Both the position numbers and the translations under genes were made by a program. The notes beneath the pieces are model-generated. The model had not been told where the DNA came from. It worked only from the letters and a program-made list of their open reading frames with translations, and did not search any database. Positions 15,101-23,758 of a DNA stretch of 48,253 nucleotides are shown piece by piece. Source of the stretch: Phycisphaerales bacterium (GTDB lineage: Bacteria > Planctomycetota > Phycisphaerae > Sedimentisphaerales > Anaerobacaceae); contig JAUVYV010000027.1 of NCBI GenBank assembly GCA_030602885.1, positions 1 through 48,253 of the forward strand. Reading direction: 5' to 3'. The stretch's first letter is position 1; the number at the start of each line of letters is the position of its first letter.

Positions 15101-15822
15101 TGTTTCGGCCTGTGCGTTCGGAAGTGGGGTTCGGGACTATTGCCGGGCAGCGCGGAGAATTAGGTGATTTGCGGATTGAGTTAGGGGAGGGGCGTGAGCT
15201 GAATCTTCGCGGCAAGATAGACCGGGTTGACGCAGCCCAGACGGATGAGGGGAAATTAGCGGTAGTGTTTGATTATAAGCGCAGCGGAAAGTCGTTTAGC
15301 TGGGACGGATTGCTCTACGGGCTTGATTTGCAGTTGGTGGTTTATCTTTTGGCGCTGAGTGATTCGCAGAATGGTCGGCAGATAGGGGGCCGGCCGGTAG
15401 GCGCATTCTTTGTGCCGGTGGAATCACGGCCTGGAAGGCCGTGGTACGCGAAGGGGATATTTAACGGGGAATTCTGGGAGCAGTTGGACAAGGGGTGTTC
15501 AAGGTGGAGCAGGTATTATAATTTTGATGTCACGGCGAAGGATGGTCAGTACGGCAACTACGGCAAGAGCGGAGCGCTTAGGGGCGGGGATTTTGAGAAG
15601 GTGATTGAGTTCGGGAAGGGTAAGGTTGTGGAATTGGCGGAGGGGATAGTTTCGGGAGGGATTGATGTTCGGCCTTACCGGCTCAGGGGCAAGAGCGCGT
15701 GCGGGTGGTGTAAGTATAAGTCGGTGTGCAGGTTTGACTGGCAGGTGAACGAGTACAGGTATCTTGAGGGGATGGGTAAGACGGAAGTGCTTGGGCGGAT
15801 AGGCGATGGCAAAAAAGATTAA
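12199..15822 (+). CDS. addB: AddB, helicase-nuclease subunit B
   Basis: A 1207-residue subunit of AddAB, which resects double-strand breaks for RecA. FILGRSGTGKTRY at the N-terminus is the Walker A motif. A UvrD-like C-terminal region follows (RQYLAYIAFTRASEYL). The C-terminal nuclease has VVFDYKRSGKSF (PD-(D/E)xK type) and the four-cysteine iron-sulfur site: one Cys in FARCPYQYF and three in SACGWCKYKSVC. The ATG at 12199 is chosen because upstream in-frame codons are a dispersed repeat. Oddities: three internal stretches look repeat-derived, at residues about 144-179, 338-379 and 589-599 (SEVRSQ-like units, a CCTCTGT element and a GC hairpin), yet the frame stays open. Overlaps addA by 17 bp. 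Confidence 0.92.
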   Translation: MSVEFILGRSGTGKTRYCVAGVVEGLCREGDGRGIILLVPEQATYQAERAILGGGEISGYHRLSVLSFSRLEYMLLGSRTAMGSVSRIGRAMIVQRILREKRDQLALLGASAERSGLGWEIAEVIGEIYRYGYGAEDLERVSGELEAGSKKLEVGSENGSSVAGQVSSTLGQGSGIAGLKFGEIALVVEEYRQRIEGRRVDPDIQLKEACEKVAKAEWLAGAEVWVDGFSGFTGSESAMLTELMKVASASHIALCLEPARMDLRGTRREQGDVSIFSPTERTYYDIFDRAKKCKLKIRRPVVLTGAKRFDGSGELAHIEREIFSGSQKKAVCGGAAGVAKTEVRSQKSEVRSQESGVRKAGGGDRLEVRSKKLEVGSGDVENVRIVCAANARGEVQFVARQILELVRERGYRYRDIAVVASDIGSYEHYVIACFEDYGIPFFIDKCKVLSRHPVVELICSALSVVTEGFSSSDVFAYLKTDLAGVEREMGDLLENYCVAFGVRGADWVREKGWEFAGGDDARFDEAKVNEIKGRVRGPLVKLAERLGAGEGEGICAREFTEGVFEFLDELGVSGTLAGWIEQASDGGDIGARQGKGGQAADEHGQFWERFVDVFDELSEAFEECKLVCEDYLSILKSAFSEMTMAFIPPTLDQVLVGSIERSRHPDLKAVFLLGATQKEFPVPIESVGILGDEDRALAERAGMELGSSRRESMVERQYLAYIAFTRASEYLCVTYPAVNEKGGGVVRSQFVDSLEGLFENLQAESIGAEEICVERIYSASELEDMLCCGLGRDAEAQTGAHGELLAAMCGDAELGELARRVTSAIGYENRAELGAEVVGGLFGKCLRSSASRLGTFARCPYQYFSRYVLDLKERAEFKLEPLDVGDFYHRVLDAVVKRLVAEKKDIAAVEEGRLVQLVREVTGQVMESDSFMVNFGRHGGHNAFVLNCACENVERCVTAVAEMIRAGVFRPVRSEVGFGTIAGQRGELGDLRIELGEGRELNLRGKIDRVDAAQTDEGKLAVVFDYKRSGKSFSWDGLLYGLDLQLVVYLLALSDSQNGRQIGGRPVGAFFVPVESRPGRPWYAKGIFNGEFWEQLDKGCSRWSRYYNFDVTAKDGQYGNYGKSGALRGGDFEKVIEFGKGKVVELAEGIVSGGIDVRPYRLRGKSACGWCKYKSVCRFDWQVNEYRYLEGMGKTEVLGRIGDGKKD
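12676..12711 (+). repeat. CCTCTGT hairpin element inside addB
   Basis: Copy 5 of the element (TCCTCTGTAGCGGGCC then TTAGCAGCACTC), ends TCCT/AGGA. It is translated in frame as part of a Ser/Gly-rich linker of AddB. It is bordered by GAAGT reiterations (about 12643-12672) and by GGAAGTGGGATTG, a word shared with the repeat at 3523. Confidence 0.65.
13219..13325 (+). repeat. GAAGTCAGAAGT-type reiteration inside addB
   Basis: Tandem AGAAGTCAGAAGT/TCAGGAG words translated as repeated SEVRSQ-like units, ending with a second block of GTAAGAAGTTAGAAGTGGGA that also occurs at about 12644-12664. Both blocks sit between conserved AddB regions and keep the frame. Confidence 0.75.
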
Positions 15823-18800
15823 ATGGACGAAGCAGCAGGGGCGTGCGATAGGCGAGCAGGGGCGGGATGTGTTTGTGACGGCGTCTGCGGGGACTGGTAA
15901 GACGGCGGTGCTCAGCGGGCGGTGCGTTAGTATTGCGGCGAAAAGGGGTGTGTGTCCGGATGTGTGGAGCCAGCTTGTTTTGACGTTTACGGATATGGCG
16001 GCGGAAGAGATGCGGTCGCGGATAGCGGAGCAGTTGCGGGCGGCGATGGCGGCAAGCAGGGATGGGGAGGAGCGTGGACATTTGCGGCGGCAGCTTCTGC
16101 TTTTGGGCGGGGCGGATATCAGTACGATACATTCGTTTTGCAAGCGGCTGATAACGGAGTACTTTTATGAGGTTGGTCTTGACCCGAGTTTCGGGGTGCT
16201 GGATGGGGACGAGTCGCGGCTGTTGAAAATGGAGTCTCTTGAGAAGACGGTTGACTGGGCGTGGGAGCAGGGGAATCTGGCGCAGGGGTTGGGGGAGCTT
16301 TTGGGCAGGCGGGATTTGCGTGTAAATGAGGGCTTCTTATCGCAGATAGTCGAGATAAGCGATTATTTAGATGGGGTGGTAAATCGGGACAGTTGGTATG
16401 AGCGGGCGAGGGCGCTTGCGGAAGAGGTGAATCCGTTTGATGGGGACATGGGCAAAGAGCAGAAGAGAATGGTTGCGCAGAGAATCGAGGCCACTGTTGA
16501 CCGAATCAGACGTGCTCAGCAATTGTATCGTCAGAGTGGAACAGGTAAGTGGGCCCAGAGTTGGGATAGAGAGTTTGTGCAGCCACTAAGTGAGTGTCTT
16601 GAGGTTTTGAAGAAGGGGGATTGGGAACGTTTTGTAGGGCTTCTCAGTGAAGTCAAGCCTCCGAAGAGTAACAAGCCCGATGCCATGGATGGTGCCGCGG
16701 TGGAGGTTATCAGAGTAAACGCTGAGACGGCAAAGAAGGAACTGAAGGGGCTTTGGCAGCTTGCCGTTTTGAATCCGGAGTATTTAGACAGGATTGGGGG
16801 TGCTGTCGGTCTGCAGACGATGGTGATGCTTGAGCTTGTTAAGAGGTTCGAGCAGTTTTACGGGGAGGCGAAGGGGGCGATAAATTGCCTGGATTTTGCG
16901 GATTTGCAGCGGTATGCGGTGAAGCTGCTTTGTGCGAGCTTTGATGAGGAGGGTAGGGCGGTTCCTTCGGAGACGGCGAAGGCGCTTAGGGGGCGGTATA
17001 AGTATATCTTTGTGGATGAGTATCAGGATATTAATGCGGTGCAGCAGACGATTTTGGATATGCTGAGCGAGGGTGGTAATGTTTTCGGGGTGGGGGACGC
17101 CAAGCAGAGTATATATTCGTGGCGAGGGGCGCGGCCTGCGATATTTCTTGAGCGGGTCGATGGAGCGGTTGTCGAGCCGGTGAGCAGCGATGAGGGTCTG
17201 CGGGTGGATTTGAATGTGAATTTCCGGTCGGATTCGAGAATCCTGGAGTTTGTGAACGCGGTGTTCTCGAAGGTGATGACTAAAGAGTTGTGTCATATCG
17301 AATACGATGAGTCGGCACAGCTCAGGGCGGGTGAGCAGGACAGCGAAAGAGCCGGAGATGGGGACAAGATTGTCGAGGTTCATATATTAGATGAGCGGAG
17401 ACGGCAGGAGGGGCAGAAGCAGGAGGAAGCTGAGGGTAATGGGAACGATGATTTGGCGGAGGGGACATACAGCGGTCGGCAGAGGCAGGCGGCGCTGATA
17501 GCGCAGCGGATAAGGCGGATGGTGGGGGCGGATATAGATAGGGCGGAGTTTCAGATATTCGACAAGGGCGAGCAGCGGTACAGGGACGTTGAGTACAGGG
17601 ACATTGTGATATTGATGCGGTCGGTGGCGAAGAAGGTTGATTTTGTGGAGGTGCTGCGATTGGCGGGGTTGCCGGTGAGCTGTGAGGCGACGGCGGGGTA
17701 CTTTGAGGCGACCGAGATAAGTGATATGCTGTGTTTATTGTGCGTGCTGGACAATCCGCGACGTGACATCGAGCTTGCGGCTGTTCTGCGGAGTCCACTC
17801 TTCGGGATAACCGATACGGAGTTAGCGAAGATACGGCTGTGCGGGCGGACGGGCGATGAGGAGAGGAGCTTTTTGGATTGTGTTGTGGAGTATAGTGAAA
17901 GTAGGGACGATACTGCGCTATCGGAAAAGCTGAGGGGTGTGCTGGGGCGGCTTGAGGGTTGGCGGACGGAGGCGAGACGTGGTAAGTTGGCTGATTTGAT
18001 ATGGCGGGTGTATCGAGATACGGGTTATCTTTCATTTGTGTGTGCCTTGCCGAGCGGTATGGGCAGGAGGGCTAACTTGCTGAAGCTGCACGAGCGGGCG
18101 ATACAGTTCGAGGGCTTTGCGAGCAGCGGCGGGGTTGCATCTTTGAGCCGGTTCATAGATTTTATAGAGAAGCTTGTGGAATTAGGTCAGGACTGGTCAG
18201 CGGCGGGGCCTGAGACGGCGGCGGGCAATACGGTTCGGGTGCTGAGTGTGCACAAGAGCAAGGGGCTCGAATTTCCGGTCGTGTTTTTGGCGGATTTGAA
18301 CAACAGGTTTAATATGGCTGATGCGAGAGGGGAGTGTTTAGTTGATGATGAATATGGGCTGGGGTTGAAGGTCATAGACGACGAGGCGGATGCGAGGTTC
18401 AGCTCGCCTGGCTTTGAGGTTATCGCTGAGAAGCGGAGGGACATGTCGCTTGCTGAGGAGATGCGGATACTTTATGTGGCGATGACGCGGGCGAGGGAGC
18501 GGTTAGTCTTAGTGGGGGCTCAGAAGGCGAAGCGGTGTCGTGAGATTCTGTGTAACGGTTTGCTGAGTGTGGGCAGGATAGCGGAGTGGCAGCTTCGGTC
18601 ATGTAAGAGTCATTTCGAGTGGGTGCTCTACGGACTGAGTGACAGCAGCGAGCTGGCAGAGATGTTTGAGACCGGACTTGGGGGCAGGGGCGATGGTGAT
18701 AAGCTGTTTTGTGCGAAGCTGTATGGGGAGGGGGAGGAAAGGCGGTTGAACAGTTATGTAGAAAAGACACGCAAGAGTAAAGGAAAGGGGGCAGGGAAAA

Positions 18801-19555
18801 GGAAGGTGAAAGCCGGTAAGGGGACACGGGGCGCGAAGCTTCCGGCGGGATTGAAGGAGAGACTTGGCTGGCGATATGGGTATGGTGATGCGGCGGTTCT
18901 GCCTGCGAAGCGGTCGGTTACTCAGTGGACACACAGGGACGATGAATTTGTGCAGCGGGATTACTCGCGGGCGCTGGAACGGAGGCCGAGGGCTTTGTCT
19001 GAGGGTGTTGTGGAGGACTCTGTACAGGGTCGGCTTGTTGGAACGGCGACGCATCTTGTGCTGTCAAAGCTGGAGCTGACTGAGCGAATAAGCGAAGGTG
19101 CGGTGCGGGCGGTGTTGGAGGAAAAGGTCGGGGAAGGTGCAATCACGGCGTCGGCAGGGGGATGCGTTGATGTCGGGGCGATAGTCGGGTTCTTTGAGAG
19201 TGATGTTGGTCGGGTGGCGCTTGATAAAAGCAACACGGTTTTTCGTGAGTGGCCTTTTACGTTTGCTGTGCCTGCGTCAGAGTGGTTGAGTGAAACCGGA
19301 GTTGTGGCGGTTGGCGATGATGAAACCATTATCGTGCAGGGTATAATTGATATGGTGATTGAGACGGCGGGGAGATTGGTCATCGTTGACTTCAAGACGG
19401 ATGCGGTGAGTGTTGATGAAGTAGCTGAGCGGGCGCAAGTTTACAAACGGCAGTTGGAGCTGTACGGCAGGGCGGCGGGTGCGATTCTAAAGCAGAATGT
19501 TGCAGGCAAGTGGCTGTATTTTCTTGGGCCTGGTTGTGCGGTTGAGATTGAGTGA
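15806..19555 (+). CDS. addA: AddA, helicase-nuclease subunit A
   Basis: A 1249-residue UvrD-family helicase fused to a C-terminal nuclease. Helicase motifs in order: Walker A TASAGTGKTAVL (about residue 25), LTFTDMAAEEM, VDEYQDINAVQ (motif II), GDAKQSIYSWRGA (motif III), NVNFRSD (motif IV), SVHKSKGLEFPVVFL (motif V) and YVAMTRARERL (motif VI). The nuclease has QGIIDMVIE and VIVDFKTD, the catalytic Asp and Asp-x-Lys. Length matches the family (about 1200). With AddB it unwinds and degrades broken ends. The start overlaps addB by 17 bp, so the two are translated together. It carries no obvious repeat-derived insert, unlike its partner. Confidence 0.95.
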   Translation: MAKKIKWTKQQGRAIGEQGRDVFVTASAGTGKTAVLSGRCVSIAAKRGVCPDVWSQLVLTFTDMAAEEMRSRIAEQLRAAMAASRDGEERGHLRRQLLLLGGADISTIHSFCKRLITEYFYEVGLDPSFGVLDGDESRLLKMESLEKTVDWAWEQGNLAQGLGELLGRRDLRVNEGFLSQIVEISDYLDGVVNRDSWYERARALAEEVNPFDGDMGKEQKRMVAQRIEATVDRIRRAQQLYRQSGTGKWAQSWDREFVQPLSECLEVLKKGDWERFVGLLSEVKPPKSNKPDAMDGAAVEVIRVNAETAKKELKGLWQLAVLNPEYLDRIGGAVGLQTMVMLELVKRFEQFYGEAKGAINCLDFADLQRYAVKLLCASFDEEGRAVPSETAKALRGRYKYIFVDEYQDINAVQQTILDMLSEGGNVFGVGDAKQSIYSWRGARPAIFLERVDGAVVEPVSSDEGLRVDLNVNFRSDSRILEFVNAVFSKVMTKELCHIEYDESAQLRAGEQDSERAGDGDKIVEVHILDERRRQEGQKQEEAEGNGNDDLAEGTYSGRQRQAALIAQRIRRMVGADIDRAEFQIFDKGEQRYRDVEYRDIVILMRSVAKKVDFVEVLRLAGLPVSCEATAGYFEATEISDMLCLLCVLDNPRRDIELAAVLRSPLFGITDTELAKIRLCGRTGDEERSFLDCVVEYSESRDDTALSEKLRGVLGRLEGWRTEARRGKLADLIWRVYRDTGYLSFVCALPSGMGRRANLLKLHERAIQFEGFASSGGVASLSRFIDFIEKLVELGQDWSAAGPETAAGNTVRVLSVHKSKGLEFPVVFLADLNNRFNMADARGECLVDDEYGLGLKVIDDEADARFSSPGFEVIAEKRRDMSLAEEMRILYVAMTRARERLVLVGAQKAKRCREILCNGLLSVGRIAEWQLRSCKSHFEWVLYGLSDSSELAEMFETGLGGRGDGDKLFCAKLYGEGEERRLNSYVEKTRKSKGKGAGKRKVKAGKGTRGAKLPAGLKERLGWRYGYGDAAVLPAKRSVTQWTHRDDEFVQRDYSRALERRPRALSEGVVEDSVQGRLVGTATHLVLSKLELTERISEGAVRAVLEEKVGEGAITASAGGCVDVGAIVGFFESDVGRVALDKSNTVFREWPFTFAVPASEWLSETGVVAVGDDETIIVQGIIDMVIETAGRLVIVDFKTDAVSVDEVAERAQVYKRQLELYGRAAGAILKQNVAGKWLYFLGPGCAVEIE

Positions 19556-19579
19556 GGGGGGGTGAGTGTTTTTTTGTGC

Positions 19580-19637
19580 TTGTGTGGAGGGGCGGTATCC
19601 GTATAATCACCTCAAACTGACCGATGGTCAGTTTGAG
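19580..19637 (+). promoter_or_regulatory. Putative promoter with operator palindrome
   Basis: A perfect TATAAT lies at 19602-19607, with a weak -35 (TTGTGT, 19580-19585) 16 bp upstream. Starting 3 bp after the -10 is a perfect inverted repeat: CTCAAACTGACC (19611-19622), spacer GAT, GGTCAGTTTGAG (19626-19637), covering the expected transcription start. The right arm occurs again alone at 19769-19780. It could be an operator for the phosphofructokinase gene, or a hairpin ending addA transcription, although there is no T run. Confidence 0.5.
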
Positions 19638-19823
19638 AGTGTAAAAATCAAAACCCAAAATGCAAAATTGTTGAGTCCGCCTGCGGCGGATAGCTGATTT
19701 TATCGTATTTTTTGTAACGCAGGACATATCAGCGAATAAAAGGTTACGTTAATTTTTGTCTGCAAAGCGGTCAGTTTGAGTTAGTTAGAAAGAGGTCGGT
19801 TATCTTTTTGGAGAAGTTTTGAA

Positions 19824-21035
19824 ATGTCAGGAGCACCGAAAGCTAATGCGGTAGTGGCGCAGTCTGGCGGGCCCACGGGCGTGATAAATGCATCGTTGGT
19901 CGGGGTGATTGAAGAGGCGCAGAAGCATGCGGAGATTGAGACACTGTATGGGGCGATGCACGCCGTGGCGGGTATGAAGAAGGACGATTTCATCGATTTG
20001 ACGAATCTTTCTGCTGATGTGCTGGAGACGGTGGCGGGTTCGCCTTCGTCGGCAATCGGCACGAGCAGGGCTAAGCCGGATGAGGCGTACTGCGAGGAAA
20101 TCATCGAGGTATTCAAGAAGCGCAGTATCGGGTACTTTTTCTATATCGGGGGAAATGACTCGGCCAATACGTGCTACATCATCAACAACGTGGCAGCAAA
20201 GGCAGGTTATGAGCTGCGTGCGTTTCATATTCCCAAGACGGTTGATAACGATTTGCTTGTGACGGACCATTGTCCGGGTTTTGGGACGGCGGCGAAGTTC
20301 GAGGCGTGTGCGCTGATGGGCGATGACCTTGACAACCGTGCGCTTCCGGGTGTGAAGATTGATGTGATAATGGGCAGGCATGCAGGATTCTTGACGGCTG
20401 CGACGGTATTGGGCAGGAGGAAAGACGACGACGGGCCTCACTTAGTGTATGTTCCTGAGAGGGGCGTTTCGATGGATAAGTTCATATCGGATGTTGACGG
20501 TGTTTGCAGGAAACTCAATCGCTGCGTGATTGTGGTGAGCGAGGGGATGTGCGACGTTGACGGGGTGGTGTGGACGAAAAAAATCGCAGACACGGGTGAG
20601 AAGGATGCGCACGGTAATATCCAGCTTTCGGGAACAGGTACACTGGCGGATTTTTTAGCGGGGCAGGTGAAGGAGAATCTGAAGATTGGGCGAGTTCGAG
20701 CGGATACATTCGGTTATCTGCAGCGGAGCTTTGCGGGTTTGCAAAGCGAGGTTGATAAGCGTGAGGCGAGATGGTGCGGCAGGCATGCGGTGCAGTATGC
20801 GATGGAAGAGGTAAGCGGCTCGGTTGCGATCAAGCGGGTAGGGGACGGCAAGGATTACAAGGTTGAGCTGTTCAGGACGGAACTTATAAATGTTGCGGAG
20901 AATACCAAGTCGATGCCGGATGAGTTCATCAATGCAGAGGGCAACGGTATTACGCGGGCGTTTGTGGATTATGCAATGCCTTTGGTTGGCGGTCTTCCTG
21001 AGACGGAGTATTTAGGCGGCTATCCAAGAGTATAA
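19824..21035 (+). CDS. pfp: PPi-type 6-phosphofructokinase
   Basis: A 403-residue phosphofructokinase. SGGPTGVINASL at the N-terminus is the phosphate-donor loop. YIGGNDSANT replaces the GGDGT of ATP enzymes, as in pyrophosphate-type members. FHIPKTVDNDL carries the Lys of PKTVDND, typical of PPi-dependent enzymes, plus the catalytic Asp. DVIMGRHAGFLTA binds fructose-6-phosphate. It interconverts fructose-6-phosphate and fructose-1,6-bisphosphate in the cytoplasm, using PPi instead of ATP and working reversibly. It stands alone between addA and ftsY, with its own probable promoter and a terminator 26 bp downstream. Donor specificity is inferred from the motifs only. Confidence 0.92.
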   Translation: MSGAPKANAVVAQSGGPTGVINASLVGVIEEAQKHAEIETLYGAMHAVAGMKKDDFIDLTNLSADVLETVAGSPSSAIGTSRAKPDEAYCEEIIEVFKKRSIGYFFYIGGNDSANTCYIINNVAAKAGYELRAFHIPKTVDNDLLVTDHCPGFGTAAKFEACALMGDDLDNRALPGVKIDVIMGRHAGFLTAATVLGRRKDDDGPHLVYVPERGVSMDKFISDVDGVCRKLNRCVIVVSEGMCDVDGVVWTKKIADTGEKDAHGNIQLSGTGTLADFLAGQVKENLKIGRVRADTFGYLQRSFAGLQSEVDKREARWCGRHAVQYAMEEVSGSVAIKRVGDGKDYKVELFRTELINVAENTKSMPDEFINAEGNGITRAFVDYAMPLVGGLPETEYLGGYPRV

Positions 21036-21060
21036 CCGGAAGATGTTTTCCGGAGGGGAC

Positions 21061-21098
21061 AAGGCCTGGGGGTTTAGAGACCTGCAGGCCTTTTTTTG
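21061..21098 (+). terminator. Rho-independent terminator after pfp
   Basis: AAGGCCTG (21061-21068) pairs with CAGGCCTT (21085-21092) and is followed by a T run. A smaller hairpin CCGGAA/TTCCGG directly follows the stop codon (21036-21053). It lies between converging pfp and ftsY. Confidence 0.8.
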
Positions 21099-21107
21099 TT
21101 TTTTGGT

Positions 21108-22031
21108 TTAGTTGAAGAGTGCTTCGACGAATGTATCGGGGTCGAATTCTGCGATGTCTTCGGGTTTTTCGCCGAGGCCTATGAATTTTACGGGGATGTC
21201 GAGCTGGTCTTTTATTGCGACGACTATTCCGCCTCGTGCTGTTCCGTCGAGCTTTGCGAGGAATATGCCGGTAACATCAATGGCCTGGGTGAACATTTTT
21301 GCCTGTGCGATTGCGTTCTGGCCTGTTGTGGCGTCGAGTACAAGCAAGACTTCATTGGGAGCGTCCGGGATTTTTCGTGTGACGACGTCGCGGATTTTAG
21401 TCAGCTCTCTCATGAGGTCTTTCTGGGTATGGAGCCGTCCGGCGGTATCGAGGATGAGGAAATCGGCATTTCTGGCGACGGCTGCTTCGCAGGCGTCGAA
21501 AGCTACGGCGGCTGGGTCAGAGCCCTGTTTGTGTTTTACGATTTGCACGCCGATACGGTCTGCCCATATCGATAACTGCTCGACGGCTGCTGCTCTGAAG
21601 GTGTCGCAGGCAGCTACGATAACTTTGCTTTTGTTTTGGCTGAGAATATAGGCAAGCTTGGCAATAGAGGTAGTTTTTCCGGAGCCGTTCACGCCGGCTA
21701 CGAGGATTACTGTAGGGCCTGATTGGGCGGTGTGTAATTGCCTGTCGTGATGTGGCCAGTAGTCCTTTATGTGCTCTTTTAGAAAGGGGATGATATCTTC
21801 AGCGGTTGTGATCTGCCTGTTGCTGTAAGCACTGCGCAGGTCTGACATTAGCTTTGCGGTGGTCTCAACGCCGATGTCATCGCTTATCAGGGTCTCTTCG
21901 AGCTCATCGAGGAGGAGGTCGTCGATATTTCTGCCCAGGGAGAGGACAGATGAGAGAGAGGAGCTGATTTTGTCGCGAGTTTTGCCGAGGCGCTGCCTGA
22001 TATATCCGAGGGTTTTGGAAAAGATTCCCAT
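21108..22031 (-). CDS. ftsY: FtsY, signal recognition particle receptor
   Basis: A 307-residue SRP receptor GTPase that brings ribosome-SRP complexes to the Sec translocon. The N domain is followed by the G domain: GVNGSGKTTSIAKLA (G1), DTFRAAAVEQL (G2/insert), DTAGRLHTQKDLM (G3) and AKLDGTARGG (G4/G5). The protein lacks the long acidic N-terminal extension of some homologues. The ATG at 22031 is chosen over an in-frame TTG six codons upstream because it begins the usual MGIFSK-like sequence. Divergent from dnaA. Confidence 0.95.
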   Translation of the reverse strand: MGIFSKTLGYIRQRLGKTRDKISSSLSSVLSLGRNIDDLLLDELEETLISDDIGVETTAKLMSDLRSAYSNRQITTAEDIIPFLKEHIKDYWPHHDRQLHTAQSGPTVILVAGVNGSGKTTSIAKLAYILSQNKSKVIVAACDTFRAAAVEQLSIWADRIGVQIVKHKQGSDPAAVAFDACEAAVARNADFLILDTAGRLHTQKDLMRELTKIRDVVTRKIPDAPNEVLLVLDATTGQNAIAQAKMFTQAIDVTGIFLAKLDGTARGGIVVAIKDQLDIPVKFIGLGEKPEDIAEFDPDTFVEALFN

Positions 22032-22191
22032 AGCATTTTCCCAGAGCAAAGAAATCGCGTTCAGTTAGTCACAGGAGCCAGCAGTTTCTCAAAAAGCGTC
22101 GGCAAATTCAAGGGCAATTGCGTGGTTTGCGAGTGTGGAAGAAAAAATTGTTCAACCCGGCTTTTTTTGCGTAGAAGGCGGCTAATTTCTT

Positions 22192-22220
22192 TTGACAAAT
22201 CGGGCGTGTGCGGTTAGAGT
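22192..22220 (+). promoter_or_regulatory. Probable dnaA promoter
   Basis: A perfect -35 TTGACA (22192-22197), 17-bp spacer and TAGAGT (22215-22220) sit about 140 bp before the dnaA start, giving a leader of about 135 nt. In the 329-bp ftsY-dnaA gap only one weak DnaA-box-like word (TGTGGAAGA at 22134) was seen, so an origin is not claimed here. Confidence 0.6.
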
Positions 22221-22360
22221 CCGGCTATCGTTTTCTTTCATAGAAGGTTTTCCCAGGACTGCAGAGGGTGGCGTATTTCGGCCATACAGAAACCAGGGAA
22301 GATTTTTGCATCGGGTGATTTCTGTTTGTTGACAGCACGGATAGACAAAAGGAGTGCACG

Positions 22361-23683
22361 TTGGCAACTGGTGGAGTCGAGAGGATTTTTACAGATATTC
22401 TGGATCGTGCCAAAGCCCTTGACCCGGTCAATACTCGGAAGTGGTTCGATAATCTGAGGTTATTAGACTTTACCGGCGGCTCGCTGGAGATAGGTTGTCC
22501 CGACGAGTCGTGCGTTTACTTTTTGAATAAGAACTGCCGGGGGAGTTTTACGCGTGCATCTCAGCAGATAACGGGTCACTTAGTCACAGTACAGTTTTCG
22601 GTTGACGGTCACATTAAGCGTGACAGTGATGGGCGGTCGCAGGAGTATGAGCTTAGTCTTCATCCGGACTACACGTTTGAGAATTTCGTGGTTGGTCCGA
22701 GCAACCGTCTTGCTCACGCAAGCTGCGTTGCAGTGAGTCAGTCGCCCGGCAGCACTTACAATCCACTTTTTATTTACGGCAACAGTGGTTTAGGCAAGAC
22801 GCATCTGCTGCATGCAGTCTGCTGCGAGATGAAGTCCCGGTGTGCCGGGGGTGCGGTGATTCAGCTCCTTAGCTGTGAGGATTTTATCAACCGGTTCATA
22901 CGTGCGATTGAAGTGGGTGACGTGCTCGGTTTTCAGAGTCAGTTTCGGTCTGCCGATGCACTTGTGATTGATGACGTTCAGTTTTTGCGTGAGCGTGAGC
23001 AGAGCCAGGAGGAATTCTTCCATACTTTTAATGCTCTTTACAACAACGGCAGGCAGATAATCCTGAGTGCGGACAGTCCACCGAGCGAGATACCGTCTTT
23101 GGAGGAGCGTCTGATTAGCCGATTCAACTGGGGATTAGTTGCGAGGATCGACCCGCCGAGCTACGAGACGCGGGTTGCAATCGTGCAGAAGAAGGCGCAT
23201 CTGCGCGGTCTTAGTATCAATGATGATGTGGCCGAGTACATAGCACGGAAGGTCCATGCGAATATCCGTGAGCTTGAGGGTGCGCTTACGACGATTTACG
23301 CGGTGGCGATGACGAGCGGCAATGAGATAAATCTCGAGCTTGCTCGTGTGGCTCTTGAGGACCAGCTTGAATCGGCGAACAGGCACATAAGTATTACGGA
23401 TATAATCGACGTTGTCACAAGGCATTACAACGTTCGGCTTGCGGATCTTCAGAGCAAGAAGCGGAGCAAGAGCATTGCCGAGCCGCGTCAGATTTGTATG
23501 TATTTAGCGAGAAATCTGACGAAGCACAGTCTGGAAGAGATTGGGGGGCATTTAGGGGGCCGGGACCATACCACAGTTATGCATGCGTGCAGCAAGATTG
23601 GCCGTGTGCGGACGGGGGACGCTGCGATGCACGCTACACTCGATGAACTGGCGAGGCGGGTCACGCAGGGAACAAGGGGTTGA
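22361..23683 (+). CDS. dnaA: DnaA, replication initiator
   Basis: A 440-residue AAA+ initiator. Domain I is short and diverged (first about 90 residues). Domain III has YTFENFVVGPSNRLAH, Walker A YGNSGLGKTHLLHAV, Walker B ALVIDDVQFL and the LEERLISRFNWGL sensor region. Domain IV ends with the helix-turn-helix signature GGHLGGRDHTTVMHACSKI, which binds DnaA boxes. It starts at TTG 22361, seven bases after AAAAGGAG. It neighbours ftsY rather than dnaN, so the classical dnaA-dnaN arrangement is absent in this window. Confidence 0.95.
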   Translation: MATGGVERIFTDILDRAKALDPVNTRKWFDNLRLLDFTGGSLEIGCPDESCVYFLNKNCRGSFTRASQQITGHLVTVQFSVDGHIKRDSDGRSQEYELSLHPDYTFENFVVGPSNRLAHASCVAVSQSPGSTYNPLFIYGNSGLGKTHLLHAVCCEMKSRCAGGAVIQLLSCEDFINRFIRAIEVGDVLGFQSQFRSADALVIDDVQFLREREQSQEEFFHTFNALYNNGRQIILSADSPPSEIPSLEERLISRFNWGLVARIDPPSYETRVAIVQKKAHLRGLSINDDVAEYIARKVHANIRELEGALTTIYAVAMTSGNEINLELARVALEDQLESANRHISITDIIDVVTRHYNVRLADLQSKKRSKSIAEPRQICMYLARNLTKHSLEEIGGHLGGRDHTTVMHACSKIGRVRTGDAAMHATLDELARRVTQGTRG

Positions 23684-23758
23684 GGTCGCAATGGCAGGTC
23701 CGAAATGTGCGTGAGAAGGGGGCTTGAGCGATGCCTTTATAATTGGCAGAGGCAGTAA

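Noticed and set aside
22032-22360. Possible replication origin beside dnaA
   Set aside because: Only one weak DnaA-box-like word and no clustered boxes or AT-rich unwinding stretch were seen.
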